Of a DNA stretch of 64,000 nt, positions 21,816-33,480 are shown one piece after another; within the stretch, counting starts at the first letter, position 1; each line of letters starts with the position of its first letter. The DNA is from Megamerina dolium (taxonomy: Eukaryota > Arthropoda > Insecta > Diptera > Megamerinidae). The stretch lies in NCBI GenBank assembly GCA_963854835.1, contig OY978525.1:20802309-20866308 (forward strand), given 5' to 3'. Position numbers and translations under genes: made by a program. The notes under the pieces were generated by a model. The model did no database searches, was not told the DNA's origin, and saw only the letters and a program-made list of their open reading frames with translations.

Positions 21816-24398
21816 TATAACAAATGTCGATGTCAATATATGAAGGCTTACCCAGCATCTTTGAACTGCAATCCAATCAAAAGATTTCAAGAATAACTTT
21901 TACATAAATATATTCGAATTAAATAAATATGTGTACTTAGACACAAACAAAAAGTATGCAAAAAATATAAATTTATAAAAAACAACAACAATAATACATT
22001 AAAACTCACTAACTCGGAAGAGACGAATTCCATTGATATTCTTATACATACTTGTACTGAGTGCTGCAAAAGTTTGCCGAATAGTGCTAAATAGGTTTTC
22101 ATAGTAGTTTTGAAAGTTCTTCATTAATATTTTTGCTCTTCAGAAATATCATTTTGCACACAAATAACAGCATTAAAGTTAGTTTGAAATAGGTAATACT
22201 CGTGTTGTGTTTATATTGTATTTACGCCTAGTAATTGCATTCTTTTTGAGGAATGGCTTCCTCTGGCAACTGGACCATAAAATATATATCTTTTTCGCAA
22301 TTCATACCTTGTGATAATAATAATAATAATAATAATAATCTTACCAGTGTATCTATGGGCGTCTATGGCTGGGCTAGAACACAGATCCGTCCATCCATTA
22401 GCGCCTAAAATGCATCTGTTCGAAATGCGACAAATAACAGCGATATATACGTGGAAATCCGTCTCCAATATACTTACCGAGGTTTTATGTTAATAGTTGC
22501 AATCGCTCTGTAATCCTACAGAGTACCAGTCCGGAAACTTTTGATATACACTGCGTTTGCCAGCATGTGCTAGCTCCTTCATATGCGTTCGTGCTCAAAT
22601 GGACTTTCGCGGTTTTTATTTTGCTTTTAATTTTTGGATTTTTTTTTCTTTCGTTTTGTTAGCTGCTGCTGCCATCAAACACGATGAATATTAATGATTT
22701 TTTGGTTCATCTTCTCTGCGTATGTGTATACTAATACGTAGGTATGTATTTTTCTTTTTTCCTCTTTGAACATTTTGGTGACGCTTGGTTTTCATTTTCA
22801 GTGGTTATTGACGTCAACATCATTCTTAATATCGACCAAGAAACAAATCAAGAAAAATCCTTAAAAAGCTAAGGAAAGGATATTCATGCGAAGGATAGCG
22901 GGGAGTACTGTGCATAAGAGTATATACAGCCGTGTTTATCCATATGTATGTATGAAAAGGACAACATGTTTTATGCATACTCGTGTTTGGTTTTCTTGAC
23001 TTTGATGCCTCCTTGATGATGTTTGACGCTCAGCTCTGTTAGATGACAAGCAACCAGGCAGCCGCGATGATAGCCAACGTACAAATATTGTCCTTACATA
23101 TACGCGTTACGCCCATATTCGATATTACATATTGTTATTGTGGCATAAGATGTTTTTTGTTGTTGTTGTTGTTGTTGTGACTGTTTATTTCTTCTTCCCC
23201 ATGCATACTCGTATATACACCTTGTATGTGTTCCCCATACTTTTGTCGTCAATTTTTTTTTACGTTTTTTCATTTTATTGGATTTTGTCAGTGATGCGTA
23301 TTGTTTTCTATTCCTACTGACTGTTGTTATTATTGTTGTATGTATGTGTCATCTGGTTAAGCTCTAAAAATTAATGATTCTCTGAAAATTGTTTTTTCAC
23401 CTCACACTTCAGAGCCGATGATATGTTCGTGTGTATAACATTGAAAGGAATCTCAGTTAGATAAAATAGTTGAAACAGTATATAAGTAGATATTCATGCT
23501 AATACTTATTGTACTGTACATCCCTATAATACATATATGGTATATGTATGTGTATCTGTTTTTTAATATTTTGTTTTGTCTTCTGTTTTGATGCGATTAT
23601 TCATTATTTCGGCTCTCACCATACTACAGCCCATACATAAAAGTGTAGATATTTTTATTTTGCTCGTACTAGATATAATGAATTTTTTTTCTATCGCACA
23701 AGTAGGCTGGCTGAGATATAATTTCCTTATATCCTTATCGATAATATGTACCTATGCAAAAATGAAAAATATAAAATATCTGTCAGATATTGATGAATAT
23801 TAATTAATTGAATAGGTTTATGCAGATTTCTCTAATAACGAATACAACATTTTCGAATATATTTTTATATCCATCAACACCGTTTAGCAAACAAAAAAGA
23901 GGAGGAAATTACTGTTTGTTTGCGATTTTTTGTTAATATTCAAATACAATATCTTTCAATCGTATTGATTTTTGATTAAAGTTCTCGCTTTTAAAATTGG
24001 ATGGTATACTTGTAAGGTTTCAGCCCTGCGGAATCTCTGAAATAGGTATTAAATATTGAAGAGTTCAATCCTTTCAAGCGGCTCAGTTACTATGATAATA
24101 TGAAGGTCTGTCACAGATCACTTGGGCTGTGAAAAACGTAGAAGCTTGACACTATGATTCAAAGTTTTTTTATATTTCTTCCACAATAATTACTCTAGAG
24201 TTTATCCGATTTTAATGATACATTTTATTGTTGAATATGAAAGGTTATACCTATTCATTAAAACTAACGAAATACCAAGAAATTTGATATGATAGGTCTC
24301 GTTTCTTCTTTTATATTGTAAATGACTCCGAAGTTACTGGATCATTTTCTAAAACGATTTGAATATTTGGAAGGTTCTCTTTCAGGGATCATTCGTAG
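21816..24398. other. No gene recognised; microsatellites
   Basis: AT-rich intergenic DNA with an (ATA)n tract at 22313-22339 and a (TTG)n tract at 23158-23178. Short frames at 22211-22493 and 23132-23320 are translations of these tracts. No RNA gene or repeat family could be assigned. Confidence 0.6.
22313..22339. repeat. (ATA)n microsatellite
   Basis: Nine perfect trinucleotide units of ATA/TAA. Confidence 0.93.
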
Positions 24399-24640
24399 GT
24401 TAGGTTATTGTGGCCGCCTTCTACACACAGTACACACTTAAACCAGAAAGCTCCGTTGTGCTATCACTGCGCTTCTCGACAAGTACAGTTGTGCGTATTA
24501 AATTTTGACAGTATTAGTAGGGACATCATTGTTTCTGAGCTTTGTTAAAGAATTCTTTCAGAAGCATTTTTTCATGGCAAATTGTTACTGCCGGAAGGAC
24601 TCCCAATTGCTTCTCGACAGCTGGGCACCGTTGGAAAAAA
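24399..24640 (-). repeat. Diverged SINE copy with alternative 3' tail (type B)
   Basis: The segment 24485-24640 aligns with the SINE body ('gttgtgcgtattaaattttg', 'gacatcattgtttctgagct', 'tggcaaattgttactgccgg'). On the tail side the sequence is not the usual 'atgtggcacttaaagcccc' but 'gttaggttattgtggccgcc' followed by 'cacacttaaaccagaaagct'. The copy at 43944-44247 has the same alternative tail. The tRNA head is missing. This defines a second SINE subfamily with a different 3' end, diverged enough to be older. Confidence 0.6.
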
Positions 24641-25638
24641 GTACGTTTTCTAGACTAACTTTGAGTTGATATTGAAATTTAAATCGAAATTGAAAATAGG
24701 GATGATTGCTAGAACAATCTTTACGTGTGAGTTTCAGCTCGATAGCTCTCATATTTATATACACTTATATTGCATATACAAATGAGTTTGTGTGTAAAAT
24801 ATAACCTTGGCTATCATCACTAATTGCTTCCTAGCTTCTATATTTTACATCTCATTTAATCAAAGTTACCTCTTAAAATGTTCCTCATAAAATTATCTAT
24901 CACCTATAATCTTAAAAATATGTGAAATAAGTTCTTTATCATGTTAATGGATCAATTGAAAATAAATAGTTTTCAAATAGGTCGTAGAATCCACTATTCT
25001 TCAAAATTCATTATACATAAGACGACACAATCATCGGAAGGAAGAAGATCACACCTTTCGAATCGCAAGTCGTGGTATATGGATAAAATATTTTCGATAG
25101 TTTTGCCAGTAACTGAAAAAAGTGCGAAAAACCACTTTTCGCGAATATCTCGAAAACACTTTTTTGGAAAAACTTAGTCTAGAAAACATACTTTTATTAG
25201 GTAATTTTTTCCTGTCGATTAGCATTATTTGTAACAATATTTTCCAAAAAAAAAATCCAATCTAATGCAATCAACAGCTAATAGAGTAAAGAAGTACGCT
25301 ACTTCAATAAAATATATAGACAGAGTTTTAAAAGAAATTATTAAAGGTATACTTACTACACAGAAGAAAATTATATTCACCGAAAATGGGGAAACCGCGG
25401 AATGAGTGCAGTGCCCATACACATCAATTACTTAAAATTTTAATGTAAAATATCGAAATTTTCTGATGTACTATGCAATTAATTAGTAAATCACCTTCTT
25501 TTGCGTAAACATCAAATAATATGTACTTTTGTTCCTTTTTGCACACTTTCATTTTTGAAGGCGCTTCAACTTTTTTATTTTTTTTTTTTTTGTATATACT
25601 TTTTTTTTGTTTTGAATTTCTTCATTTCCATATATTTA
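24641..25638. other. No gene recognised
   Basis: AT-rich intergenic DNA with short overlapping frames on both strands (24941-25422) that lack any domain, and T-rich tracts near 25570-25610. Confidence 0.6.
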
Positions 25639-26934
25639 CACGGTGTCCAATAAGTTTTAATAAAAATGTTTTCGCTATATTAAGGCAAGTTGACAAAAGG
25701 AATGGAAAAATTTTATTCAAATGAGTTGTCTTATACATTTTGAAAAATTATAAAAGGTTTTTATTTATTACGCCCCCCTTTGCTTTTTTTTACTAAGCCC
25801 AATCTCTTTTCAAAAGAGTCGCATGCGGCACGTGCATGATTCATGGGCATTTCCTCCCATATCTTTTGTAAAGTTTTACGTAGCTGCCCCAAATTTCTTA
25901 TTTTATAGTCGTTGAGCTTTGCTGTTATATATCCCCATTCGAAGAAATCCATAGGATTAAGGTCAGGGCTGCCACTCATCTTTCCTCAAAAAATCAACCA
26001 AATTCTCTTCGCACCAGTCTTGACAAATTTTTGCAGTATGTGATGGCGCTCCGTCTTGTTGAAAACAATAGTAGTCGTCACCAAACAAGAGTTTGCAAGC
26101 AGGGAGGACTACTGACTTCAAAACGTGCTCTTTGTAGTACCCAGCATTTACTTTGACCCCTTTTTCAATAAAAACAAGCGGAAATTTACCCCTCTTGCAA
26201 AATCCGCCCCAAACCATGATCGAGAGAGCACTCTGATATATGGGGACAAATAATTCTGATTCAGGAACATCCTCCAATGAAACAGCCCATACTCGGTCGT
26301 TCTGTGCATTATGCGATTGCTGCAACACGAAAAGTTTTTCATCAGAAAATACGAACTCGTCGCCACCGTGCTAAGCCTTAATACTGCTGACTCTTTCAGC
26401 TCTCTTGTCCTTCGAAGAAATGGAAACGCCGTGAATTTTTTGTTTTTTGTACGGCTTAAGTCCAACATCTTTTTTTTTAAGCAAATGAGCAGATGACTTG
26501 CTTATTTTTAAAGAGGCAGCGATTTTTCTCACGGAGCGGCACCTTTTTCGTCGAATTTGCTCTCTTACAATTTTGATATTGCTCTTCGTCCGGGCAGTGC
26601 GTGGACGGCCACTTTTCGGTCGATTTTCAGTAGACCCAGTTTCCTTAAATCGTTTTATGGTCTTATAAACAAAATCGCACTTGATTCCACCTTGTTTCAA
26701 TGATTTGAAAATTGCATATGGCTTTTGCCTCGCAAAAATTGATTAATAATTACTTCGCGCACGTTCTTCATCGTTTTTATTTAACTCAACTACAGCTGAA
26801 ATGAAATGAATTCTATGACACGCTGCTCAGGAATCGAACGGGATTTCATATATGTCAAAATAAAAACATACGCCTACTTTCTGTTATTTAAAATTAACGG
26901 AAAACATATTTATTAAAACTTATTGGACACCGTG
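25639..26934 (-). mobile_element. Tc1/mariner-superfamily transposon (DD37D-like), complete ends, decayed gene
   Basis: A 1296-bp element bounded by TA at 25637-25638 and 26935-26936. The ends are inverted repeats of about 25 bp beginning CACGGTGTCCAATAAGTTTT (left) and its complement (right, ending 'aaaacttattggacaccgtg'). It encodes one transposase on the minus strand, broken by frameshifts. The ends are well preserved, so it could in principle still be moved by a transposase supplied elsewhere (inference). Confidence 0.9.
25761..26771 (-). pseudogene. maT/DD37D-like transposase with about three frameshifts
   Basis: Start codon at 26769-26771 (MKNVREVIINQFLRGKSHMQ), with a shift near 26715. 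Then come GGIKCDFVYKTIKRFKETGS, RPKSGRPRTARTK and RSVRKIAASLKISKSSAHLL (helix-turn-helix region). A shift near 26375 precedes EFVFSDEKLF (first Asp), IMVWGGFCKRGKFPLVF and CFQQDGAPSHTA (second Asp). A shift near 25975 precedes SPDLNPMDFFEWGYI (third acidic residue Asp, not Glu) and a C-terminus ending KSKGGRNK. Allowing for the indel, spacing between the last two Asp residues is close to 37, as in maT/DD37D elements; the exact number cannot be read across the shift. The copy is inactive. Confidence 0.85.
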
Positions 26935-26936
26935 TA

Positions 26937-27894
26937 AACGTAAAAAGAAAAATTAATAAAAACAAACACATACACATACAACACATACGCACATTTTTAT
27001 TCGTACATTATATAGCTACAAATATGTTCGTATGTGCGGTGTATGCGTCATTAAATGTTCTCTTTCAAATGAATACTAATTTGCATAATTATATCGTATA
27101 TACTCATGTCTACATACGTTTGCTATTTCTATGAAGGCTGCTATTGCTGCTAAGGTTGTCATATATATATGCACAATACAATACAGTGATCATACCCGAC
27201 CGCTGAATTACTGTCTTTTTTTATAATTTTTTTTTTTTTCTATGAAAAGGGACGCAATATCCTTTTTAAATACGCATGTTGCCGTACTGCATAATGTGTA
27301 TCTACATATGCACTACATACTGTACTTAATTGTGTAGGTCTATACACGAAAATTTACGCAAAATATAGGTAGTATTTGTACTAGAGTGGTTCAGGATGGC
27401 TTAGATATAATTCAAGTTATTCTGATTTTTTTATTTTTATGTTTAGTTATTGTCCATATGAGCACCAAGTTAAATATGGTCCAATTTCAAATTAGAGAAA
27501 ATTTTTGTAGACTAGATCGTTTATCTTGCATTTGTAATTTTTTACTGATGAAATTGATTTTGGGACATTGAATTCATAACCGTAAGTTGTTTCTCTGTAA
27601 TTTGAATTTTTAACCACTCTAATACTTAAATCTGTACTATCCATATACAATAATTTGTTTGTTTCGGTAAATGTAAATAATATATTTATATGGGCTTTCA
27701 AGCTTCATTCTTCTAATTATTGTTTGTTGTTTTTCTTTTTATTAAAAAAATTTTTTTTTTTTTTCATTTTCTTTTTTGCATTCCCCAAAAGTGGGCAGCT
27801 TGCTTTTAATAAAATTGTGTTTCATTTTTTTTTTTTGCATCTGAAATAATTAATCAAATACTCCACAAAAATACTAGTACCATATATGAGATAT
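26937..27894. other. No gene recognised
   Basis: AT-rich intergenic DNA. Overlapping frames at 27386-27849 are translations of T-rich sequence without domains. Confidence 0.6.
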
Positions 27895-28275
27895 GTTTAT
27901 TTTATTGGTTTATTTCTCGTTTGGGGCCGGTCAATTCGCCGCCTAGATCGTGCGATTTAACGACTTTAGATTATTTTTTGTGGGGCTATGCCTCATGTGC
28001 GACAAGCCCGCAACGGTTGATGCACTGGAAGTCCATATTAAGGAATTTATTCGTGAGATACCGGCCGATATGTTGGAGAGAATATGCCAAAATTGGACCC
28101 AACGTATGAACCATTTGAGACCCAGTCTGCATCAACATTTACATGAACTCATCTTTAAACATTGAATTATACAGATTGTTCTATCGACTCAAATAAAGAT
28201 TTCATACATTTGTCTAAATTGTATGTGCTCTTTTTATTAAATCAAATCCGAAGGCTCTTAAAAAATCACCCTGTA
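27895..28275 (+). pseudogene. 3' end of a DD41D-type mariner-like element
   Basis: Contains the last transposase region: SPPRSCDLTTLDYFLWGY (third Asp), then, after one frame change, KPATVDALEVHIKEFIREIP, ADMLERICQNWTQRMNHLRP and a stop after ELIFKH near 28163-28165. After about 85 bp it ends in 'ttaaaaaatcaccctgtaca' (28258-28277), which looks like a terminal inverted repeat of this group. No matching left end or N-terminal gene part is present. It is related to, but distinct from, the DD41D element at 37650-38952. Confidence 0.75.
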
Positions 28276-28865
28276 CAAGACTACAGCAAATTTTGGTGCA
28301 ATCGGATATGTTGGTACCTAATAGGAAAAACAATCAAATTCTATGAAGCATTTTCTTCAGAAATTATCAACTGCTATAGTTATAAATACAATCATTCAAT
28401 TGTGTTGAGTTTCTATTCGACTTCCCAAAAAGTTGATGCTATTGTATTCATTCAGCATGTAGTTTCTTTGTTTCTCTGATTTCAATTCTCGTTTTTTTTT
28501 CGCGTGTTGAAGTGTTTGAGGTGCTTGAGGTAAATTTTATTTACTCAAACAAATTTTATTTTATTCACACTGCGCCAAATGCTTCATCTAAGAAAAACAG
28601 ATCGGCACACATCATTAATTTGTTGACACTTTCGACAATTCGGTCAGTGATTTCCTGACATTGTCTAACTGCCGTTGTTCAGTGAAAATTGGGAACGGAC
28701 TCAATTATATAATGGAATAAATATATGCGAAAATGAGCAAAATTAAGTCGTTTTCCCAGATAAAAGTATGTGTTGTAAAAATATTTTTTCGAATATTGAT
28801 CCTGAAAATTTCAAGCTACAATTTTTTAATCTATATGTCTGGAATATGTGAAATAGGTTGTATAA
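28276..28865. other. No gene recognised; possible small RTE shard
   Basis: Mostly AT-rich filler. At about 28655-28700 the words 'ctgccgttgttcagtgaaaattgggaac' resemble the RTE reverse transcriptase gene at 19047-19080 ('ctcccgttgtgcagtgaaaattgggaag'). This may be a tiny displaced piece of that family, but it is too short to be sure. Confidence 0.45.
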
Positions 28866-29912
28866 GTGGAATTTGACTTGAGTGACAAGAAGTGTGAAAA
28901 GAGACCCAGAAAAGTTGAGGACCATGATTTGCAGGCTCTTTTGGGTAAGGACGACACCCAATCGCAAAAAATCTTTGCCGAACAGTTAGGTATTACTCAA
29001 CAAACCATTTCCATACGTTTACGAGCCATGGAAAGGTTCAAAAATTTGGAAAATGGGTACCCCAAAGAAAGTCGTTCCTGCATCTTCTGGTGACTTGCGA
29101 TGAAAAGTGGATATACTTTGAGAATCCTAAACGAAAAAAATCGTGGGTCGACCCCGGCCAACCAGCAACTTCTTCTCCAATACCAAATCGCTTTGGACGC
29201 AAGACGATGCTGTGCGTTTGGTTGGATCAGCAGGGTGTCATCTACTATGAGCTATTGAAACCTGGTGAAGCTGTCAATGCTCACCGCTACCACCAACAAC
29301 TAGAGAAATTGCGCCGTGCTTTGGGTGAAAAAGGCCTGTTTATGAACAAAGACATGAGAAGCTGATTTTTCTCCACGACAACGCCCCATCGCACACGTCA
29401 AAACTGGGAGGTGCTACCTCATCCCGCTTATTCACCAGACCTGGCCTCTTCTGACTATCACTGTTTTCGTCGATGGGTCAAGCGCTCGCCGAACAGCACT
29501 TCGATTCGTATGAAGACGTCGGAAAATGGCTTGACAAGTGGTTTGCCTCGATAAATGAGGAATTCTTTTGAAGCTGATTTTTCTCCACGACAACGCCCCA
29601 TCGCACACGTCAAAACTGGGCGGTGCCACCTCATCCCGCTTATTCACCAAACCTGGCCTCTTCTGACTATCACCTGTTTTCGTCGATGAGTCAAGCGCTC
29701 GCCGAACAGCACTTCGATTCGTATGAAGACGTCGGAAAATGGCTTGACAAGTGGTTTGCCTCGATAAATGAGAAATTATTTTCATGGTATACACAAATTA
29801 CCCTAGAGATGGGAAAATTGTATAGCTAGTGAGGGCAAATACTTTAAATACTTTTGGCTTTCTTTCGTTTTTTACCGAAAAACAGCGGATTTAAGCTTGT
29901 ACACCTGGTACA
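28866..29912 (+). pseudogene. Mariner (DD34D) transposase remnant with internal 212-bp duplication
   Basis: Part of a helix-turn-helix domain reads KVEDHDLQALLGKDDTQSQK and FAEQLGITQQTISIRLRAM (28870-29035). Most of the linker is deleted and the frame jumps to VTCDEKWIYFENPKRKKSW (first Asp, about 29087-29140), TMLCVWLDQQGVIYYELL and HRYHQQLEKLRRALGEKG. The last part of the gene, with LHDNAPSHTSK (second Asp) and SPDLASSDYH (third Asp), is present twice in tandem (29358-29569 and 29570-29781). The downstream flank has 'gcttgtacacctggta' near 29896-29911, which may be the right terminal repeat; the left one was not found. Not functional. Confidence 0.82.
29358..29781 (+). repeat. 212-bp tandem duplication inside the mariner gene
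   Basis: Units 29358-29569 and 29570-29781 share the sequence beginning 'gaagctgatttttctccacg'. They differ at several positions (for example 'gggaggtgctacc' versus 'gggcggtgccacc', and one inserted C near 29673), so the duplication is old, unlike the identical pair at 15985-16360. Each unit carries the codons for the second and third catalytic Asp motifs. Confidence 0.93.
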
Positions 29913-30002
29913 TCACGCTAGAAGTAAAATATTCAACACGTCCTTGCTTTGTTCATTTGGCATCAAATTAGCTTCAACAAATAAAATCCAATCTAGATGT
30001 AT

Positions 30003-30656
30003 TTAAGGGGCACAACTAGTTTGACCACCTGAAAAAATGTGATCTTTTGTGAATTGTTTAAAAAAAAAGTATTCCATCTAATATTTTAAAATTTTGCAGA
30101 AATATTTGTGCATAAATAATGTACACAAAATAATTTTTTCAAATTAAAATATTAGGTTTTCAGCAAGTTATTCACCATTTCTTGAGTTTTCATAAATAAA
30201 AGTTCTCCCACTACTGCAGTGATTGTAGCCTACACAGTGCCTGAAATCAAAAACACCAAACATTTTATTGAACAAGATTATATTTTCTATAAAATGACCC
30301 TCGATTGCAAAAAAAAAAAAAAAAAATGCAACAAAATGGATGATTTTTGAAAAAAAATCAAATTTTGCTCAAAAATCGGATGGTTTTTGGCCTGACTTAA
30401 TTACATTTTTATCCAATCATAAAAGTGGGGGACATTGTATAGAAAACCAAATACACAATAAGCTAAAAAAAGTCCCAAGTCCCAAGTCCCAGCAAATGTG
30501 AAAAATATAGTTTTGAGAAAAACGCGTTTAAAGGTAAAAGTACTGATTTCATTGTTCATTGCAGCTGCTCTGTAGAAGACTGTAACTCAGAATCTATTTG
30601 AGATTTTCACTTGAAATTTTCAAAAATTCAAACTAGTTGTGCCCCCTTTTTTTTAA
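30003..30656. mobile_element. MITE-like inverted-repeat element
   Basis: Noncoding element of about 650 bp. Its ends are inverted: 'ggggcacaactagtttg' at 30007-30023 and its complement 'caaactagttgtgcccc' at 30629-30645. TTAA occurs just outside both ends (30003-30006 and 30653-30656), although a T run separates the right TTAA from the repeat, so the target-site assignment is tentative. If TTAA is real, a piggyBac-type origin would be suggested. The interior has poly-A (30309-30326) and a triple 'agtccca' run near 30472-30490, and no open frame. Confidence 0.7.
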
Positions 30657-32575
30657 CCAAACTACACAGGTGTATAAATTATGGCTTTTTTACCATTCTA
30701 ATTCCCTTTGTTTTCACTACTCCATAGAACATGTTCGATAACAATGCTTAAGAATATCGACAATATGAATAGAAAATACCCTTGAAATGACCACAACATA
30801 ATTGTGTGTTAACTGCTTGTTATGCTAATTTATGCCATTAGCAATAAAAATTATGTTCACCGTACAGGAAAGTCAATTGTTGACCACGATGTCATATAGG
30901 TAATTGTAATATGCGAATACATGCTAATAAGGGGTTACTACTATTTTACATAAAAATCACTTTATCATATTATCAACAATAGCAACAACAACAAAAAGAA
31001 AAACAAACAATAACACTTAAAATTTAATGACCACTCATGCATACATTAGGCATTCATATGTTGAAAATCATCACAACATACATAATACATACAAGTTGTG
31101 ACTATTGGTCAATAAGTAATGGTCAGTGGTGGATAATAATGATGACATTAAAATCACACCTTGTTTTTTTTTTTCATCGCTAAATAAAAAATGTAAATAT
31201 AAATTAGCCATAATGTAAACAAGTACTTAGTGTGAATGCAATACAAGGGTGAATAATGTAAGGGCACCCCTTTATTACTATACTAATGATGACGTTTTAA
31301 ATGCATTGGACAATGGTCAACCACTGTTATACAGAGAATCTGTATATGATGTGTTTATAATAATAGAAAATCAAATAAAAAGCAACAGGATAATACATAA
31401 GCTAAACGATTGGATAGAAACGATTATAATTTGCCATATGTGAGGTTATTTGTTTTGGATTTCATGTATAATATCAACCAGTCAAAGGTTGATTGATTTA
31501 ATTCGGAAGCTGCCGCATATATTATTTATTTAAAAAAAATATCAAAATAGGCTTTTTCATCTCTACAATAAAGCTTTGAGGGACATTTGTAATCAATGCC
31601 TTTTACTATGATGCTACATATTCTGTTATGGGGTAGTAAAAGCTCGATCTGAATTAATGAAAGCTTATATTTCAAAAGTCACCATCATCAATTTCATTAT
31701 CGTTGTTTGTTTTACATACAGTTCGCCCTGTCAAAGCAAAAAAAAACAAAAACCAAAAACGTTCTAAATATTCGATGATATATTCTACCAACTGGCTTTA
31801 TAATCGACCATACGCATATTTAACACATAAAAAGCAACAACAACAACAATATTAGTAATAATAAAATCAACGTCTGGCAACGACAAGGGACACATTATTC
31901 TTTTTTTTTTTTTTTTTTGTAACATTTTTTCGACAATTTTTTACAATTTTCAACCATTTTTTCGCTGAAAAAATATATATGCATTTATTCGTTAGGGTAG
32001 TAAATGGAAATAATGTAATGCCCACATACCCACATATGTACGTGTATATGAACGATTGGTATATGTACACTAGTGTGTATAAAAGTAATTTATGCTATCA
32101 GAGTGATTATACATGAAAATGTTAGTGAGATGAGGAAGGACAGATGGAAACCAGAATATGGTGTGAGTATTCGTATACAATCATAATGTGCTGATATTCG
32201 TATGCGTACACTTGTTTAATGTTAATTTAGCATTGACAACAGTGGCGTACAAGGTACAAGGGTATCATACTCTGTATAGATATTGGCGATATAGCTTTAG
32301 GGGTTTAAATAACCACGATGCTAAAAACCCCCATTCACTTAGAGAAGCGAATACTTTTACTTAGTGGCAATGGATAAGGATATACAATGCAACAACAACA
32401 CCGATGATGACAATGACGATCGCAGCACAATTGAAAACCTTCGCACTCAATTGACCGAAACCGACTGACCATTATTTTCACTAATTAAGAGTTCAGTAAA
32501 TAGGCTCTTGAGAAGTTAAAGTCGATGGTACCACTTTGGCAGGTATAAATAATTCTCGGTGAATTATGCCCTTCA
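30657..32575. other. No gene recognised
   Basis: AT-rich intergenic DNA with a T run near 31901-31918 and CAA/AAC-rich runs near 30980 and 31840. A 64-codon frame at 31249-31443 has no domain. Confidence 0.6.
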
Positions 32576-32577
32576 AA

Positions 32578-33150
32578 TCAACATTGTCTTCTCTTTTGAC
32601 TTTTCCAAACCACTTTTTCCGGATTGGGCTCGTCTGTGTGCTTCCATTCGGCACTTTGGGGCTTGGTTTCAGGATGGTATTGAAAACACCACATTTCGTC
32701 GTAAGTTACAACATTGAACAAAACATTTGGGTCTTTTTTCGCCTCTTTAACGATGTCTGTCGAATGTTGAATTCTGAGCAATTTTTGATCGTCAGTCAAT
32801 TTGTGCGGAACATACTTTAGGAAAAACTAAATTTTCAGTTAAAATGCGACAAATCGTTGGTTCGGAATTTATTTCCATCAATTTCACTGAAACTTTTGGC
32901 TGATTTTTTTAAAATTCACTCACTTTTTTGGTGGAATTTTCGGTGATCACAAATTTTGGTTGACCCACATGTTTGTCGTCATTGAGATCCTCACGAACAT
33001 TCTTGATTCATTATTGGTTATATCACTCATTTACATGGCTAGTGTATAGACAATTATCCCCACAAATTTCTTTCATCGTTAGAAACGTTTCGGTAAACGT
33101 TTTACCGAGCTTAAAACAAGACTTAACAGTGGCTCTTTGTTCCATCATCT
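32578..33150 (-). pseudogene. Mariner transposase N-terminal half, remnant
   Basis: On the minus strand the start reads MEQRATVKSCFKLGKTFTET at about 33090-33150, followed by NVREDLNDDKHVGQPKFVIT, SVKLMEI and ICRILTEN (helix-turn-helix region). After a frame change it gives LTDDQKLLRIQHSTDIVKEA and NVVTYDEMWCFQYHPETKPQ, with the first catalytic Asp in YDE. It stops near SAEWKHTDEPNP, so the second and third catalytic residues are missing. There are several stops and shifts, and no terminal repeat was identified. It belongs to a different mariner lineage from those at 16713 and 28866. Confidence 0.78.
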
Positions 33151-33344
33151 TTCTACTACCAACACTGTAAACATACTGACCCTTTAGGCGGGATATTTAT
33201 CTAATTGTCATGAAATTTTGACAGGATGTCAAGAAAAAATGTATCAACAGGTAGCGCTACTAAAAAATAAATTTTTTTGAAAAGTCTTTGTTTACTTTGG
33301 AGCGTATCTTATACTCTCGAAGACCTCTGAATTCAAAAGAATAA

Positions 33345-33480
33345 TGCCACAGGTGATGGCGCTCGATTTATTGAAAGAAGTGTTCCATGACAAAATTATC
33401 TCCAGACACGTCCCTGTACACTGGCTCAAAGGTCATGTCATCGAACTATTGTGGTTTACGTACCTCAAACGCACCCGTCG
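33345..33480 (+). pseudogene. Probable DD41D-type transposase shard
   Basis: The plus strand reads LLKEVFHDKIISRHVPVHW and, after shifts, a GHVIELLWF-like segment and VYVPQTHP. These line up with the DD41D family tract that contains 'ISRxGxxxWPPRSCDLTPLDFFLWGY' and 'VYADKPQT' in better-preserved copies such as the one at 37650. It is heavily decayed, and the call rests on a short stretch. Confidence 0.4.

Noticed and set aside
29432..29794. 120-codon minus-strand frame with an internal amino-acid repeat
   Set aside because: It is antisense to the mariner gene, and the repeat in the protein simply reflects the 212-bp DNA duplication.
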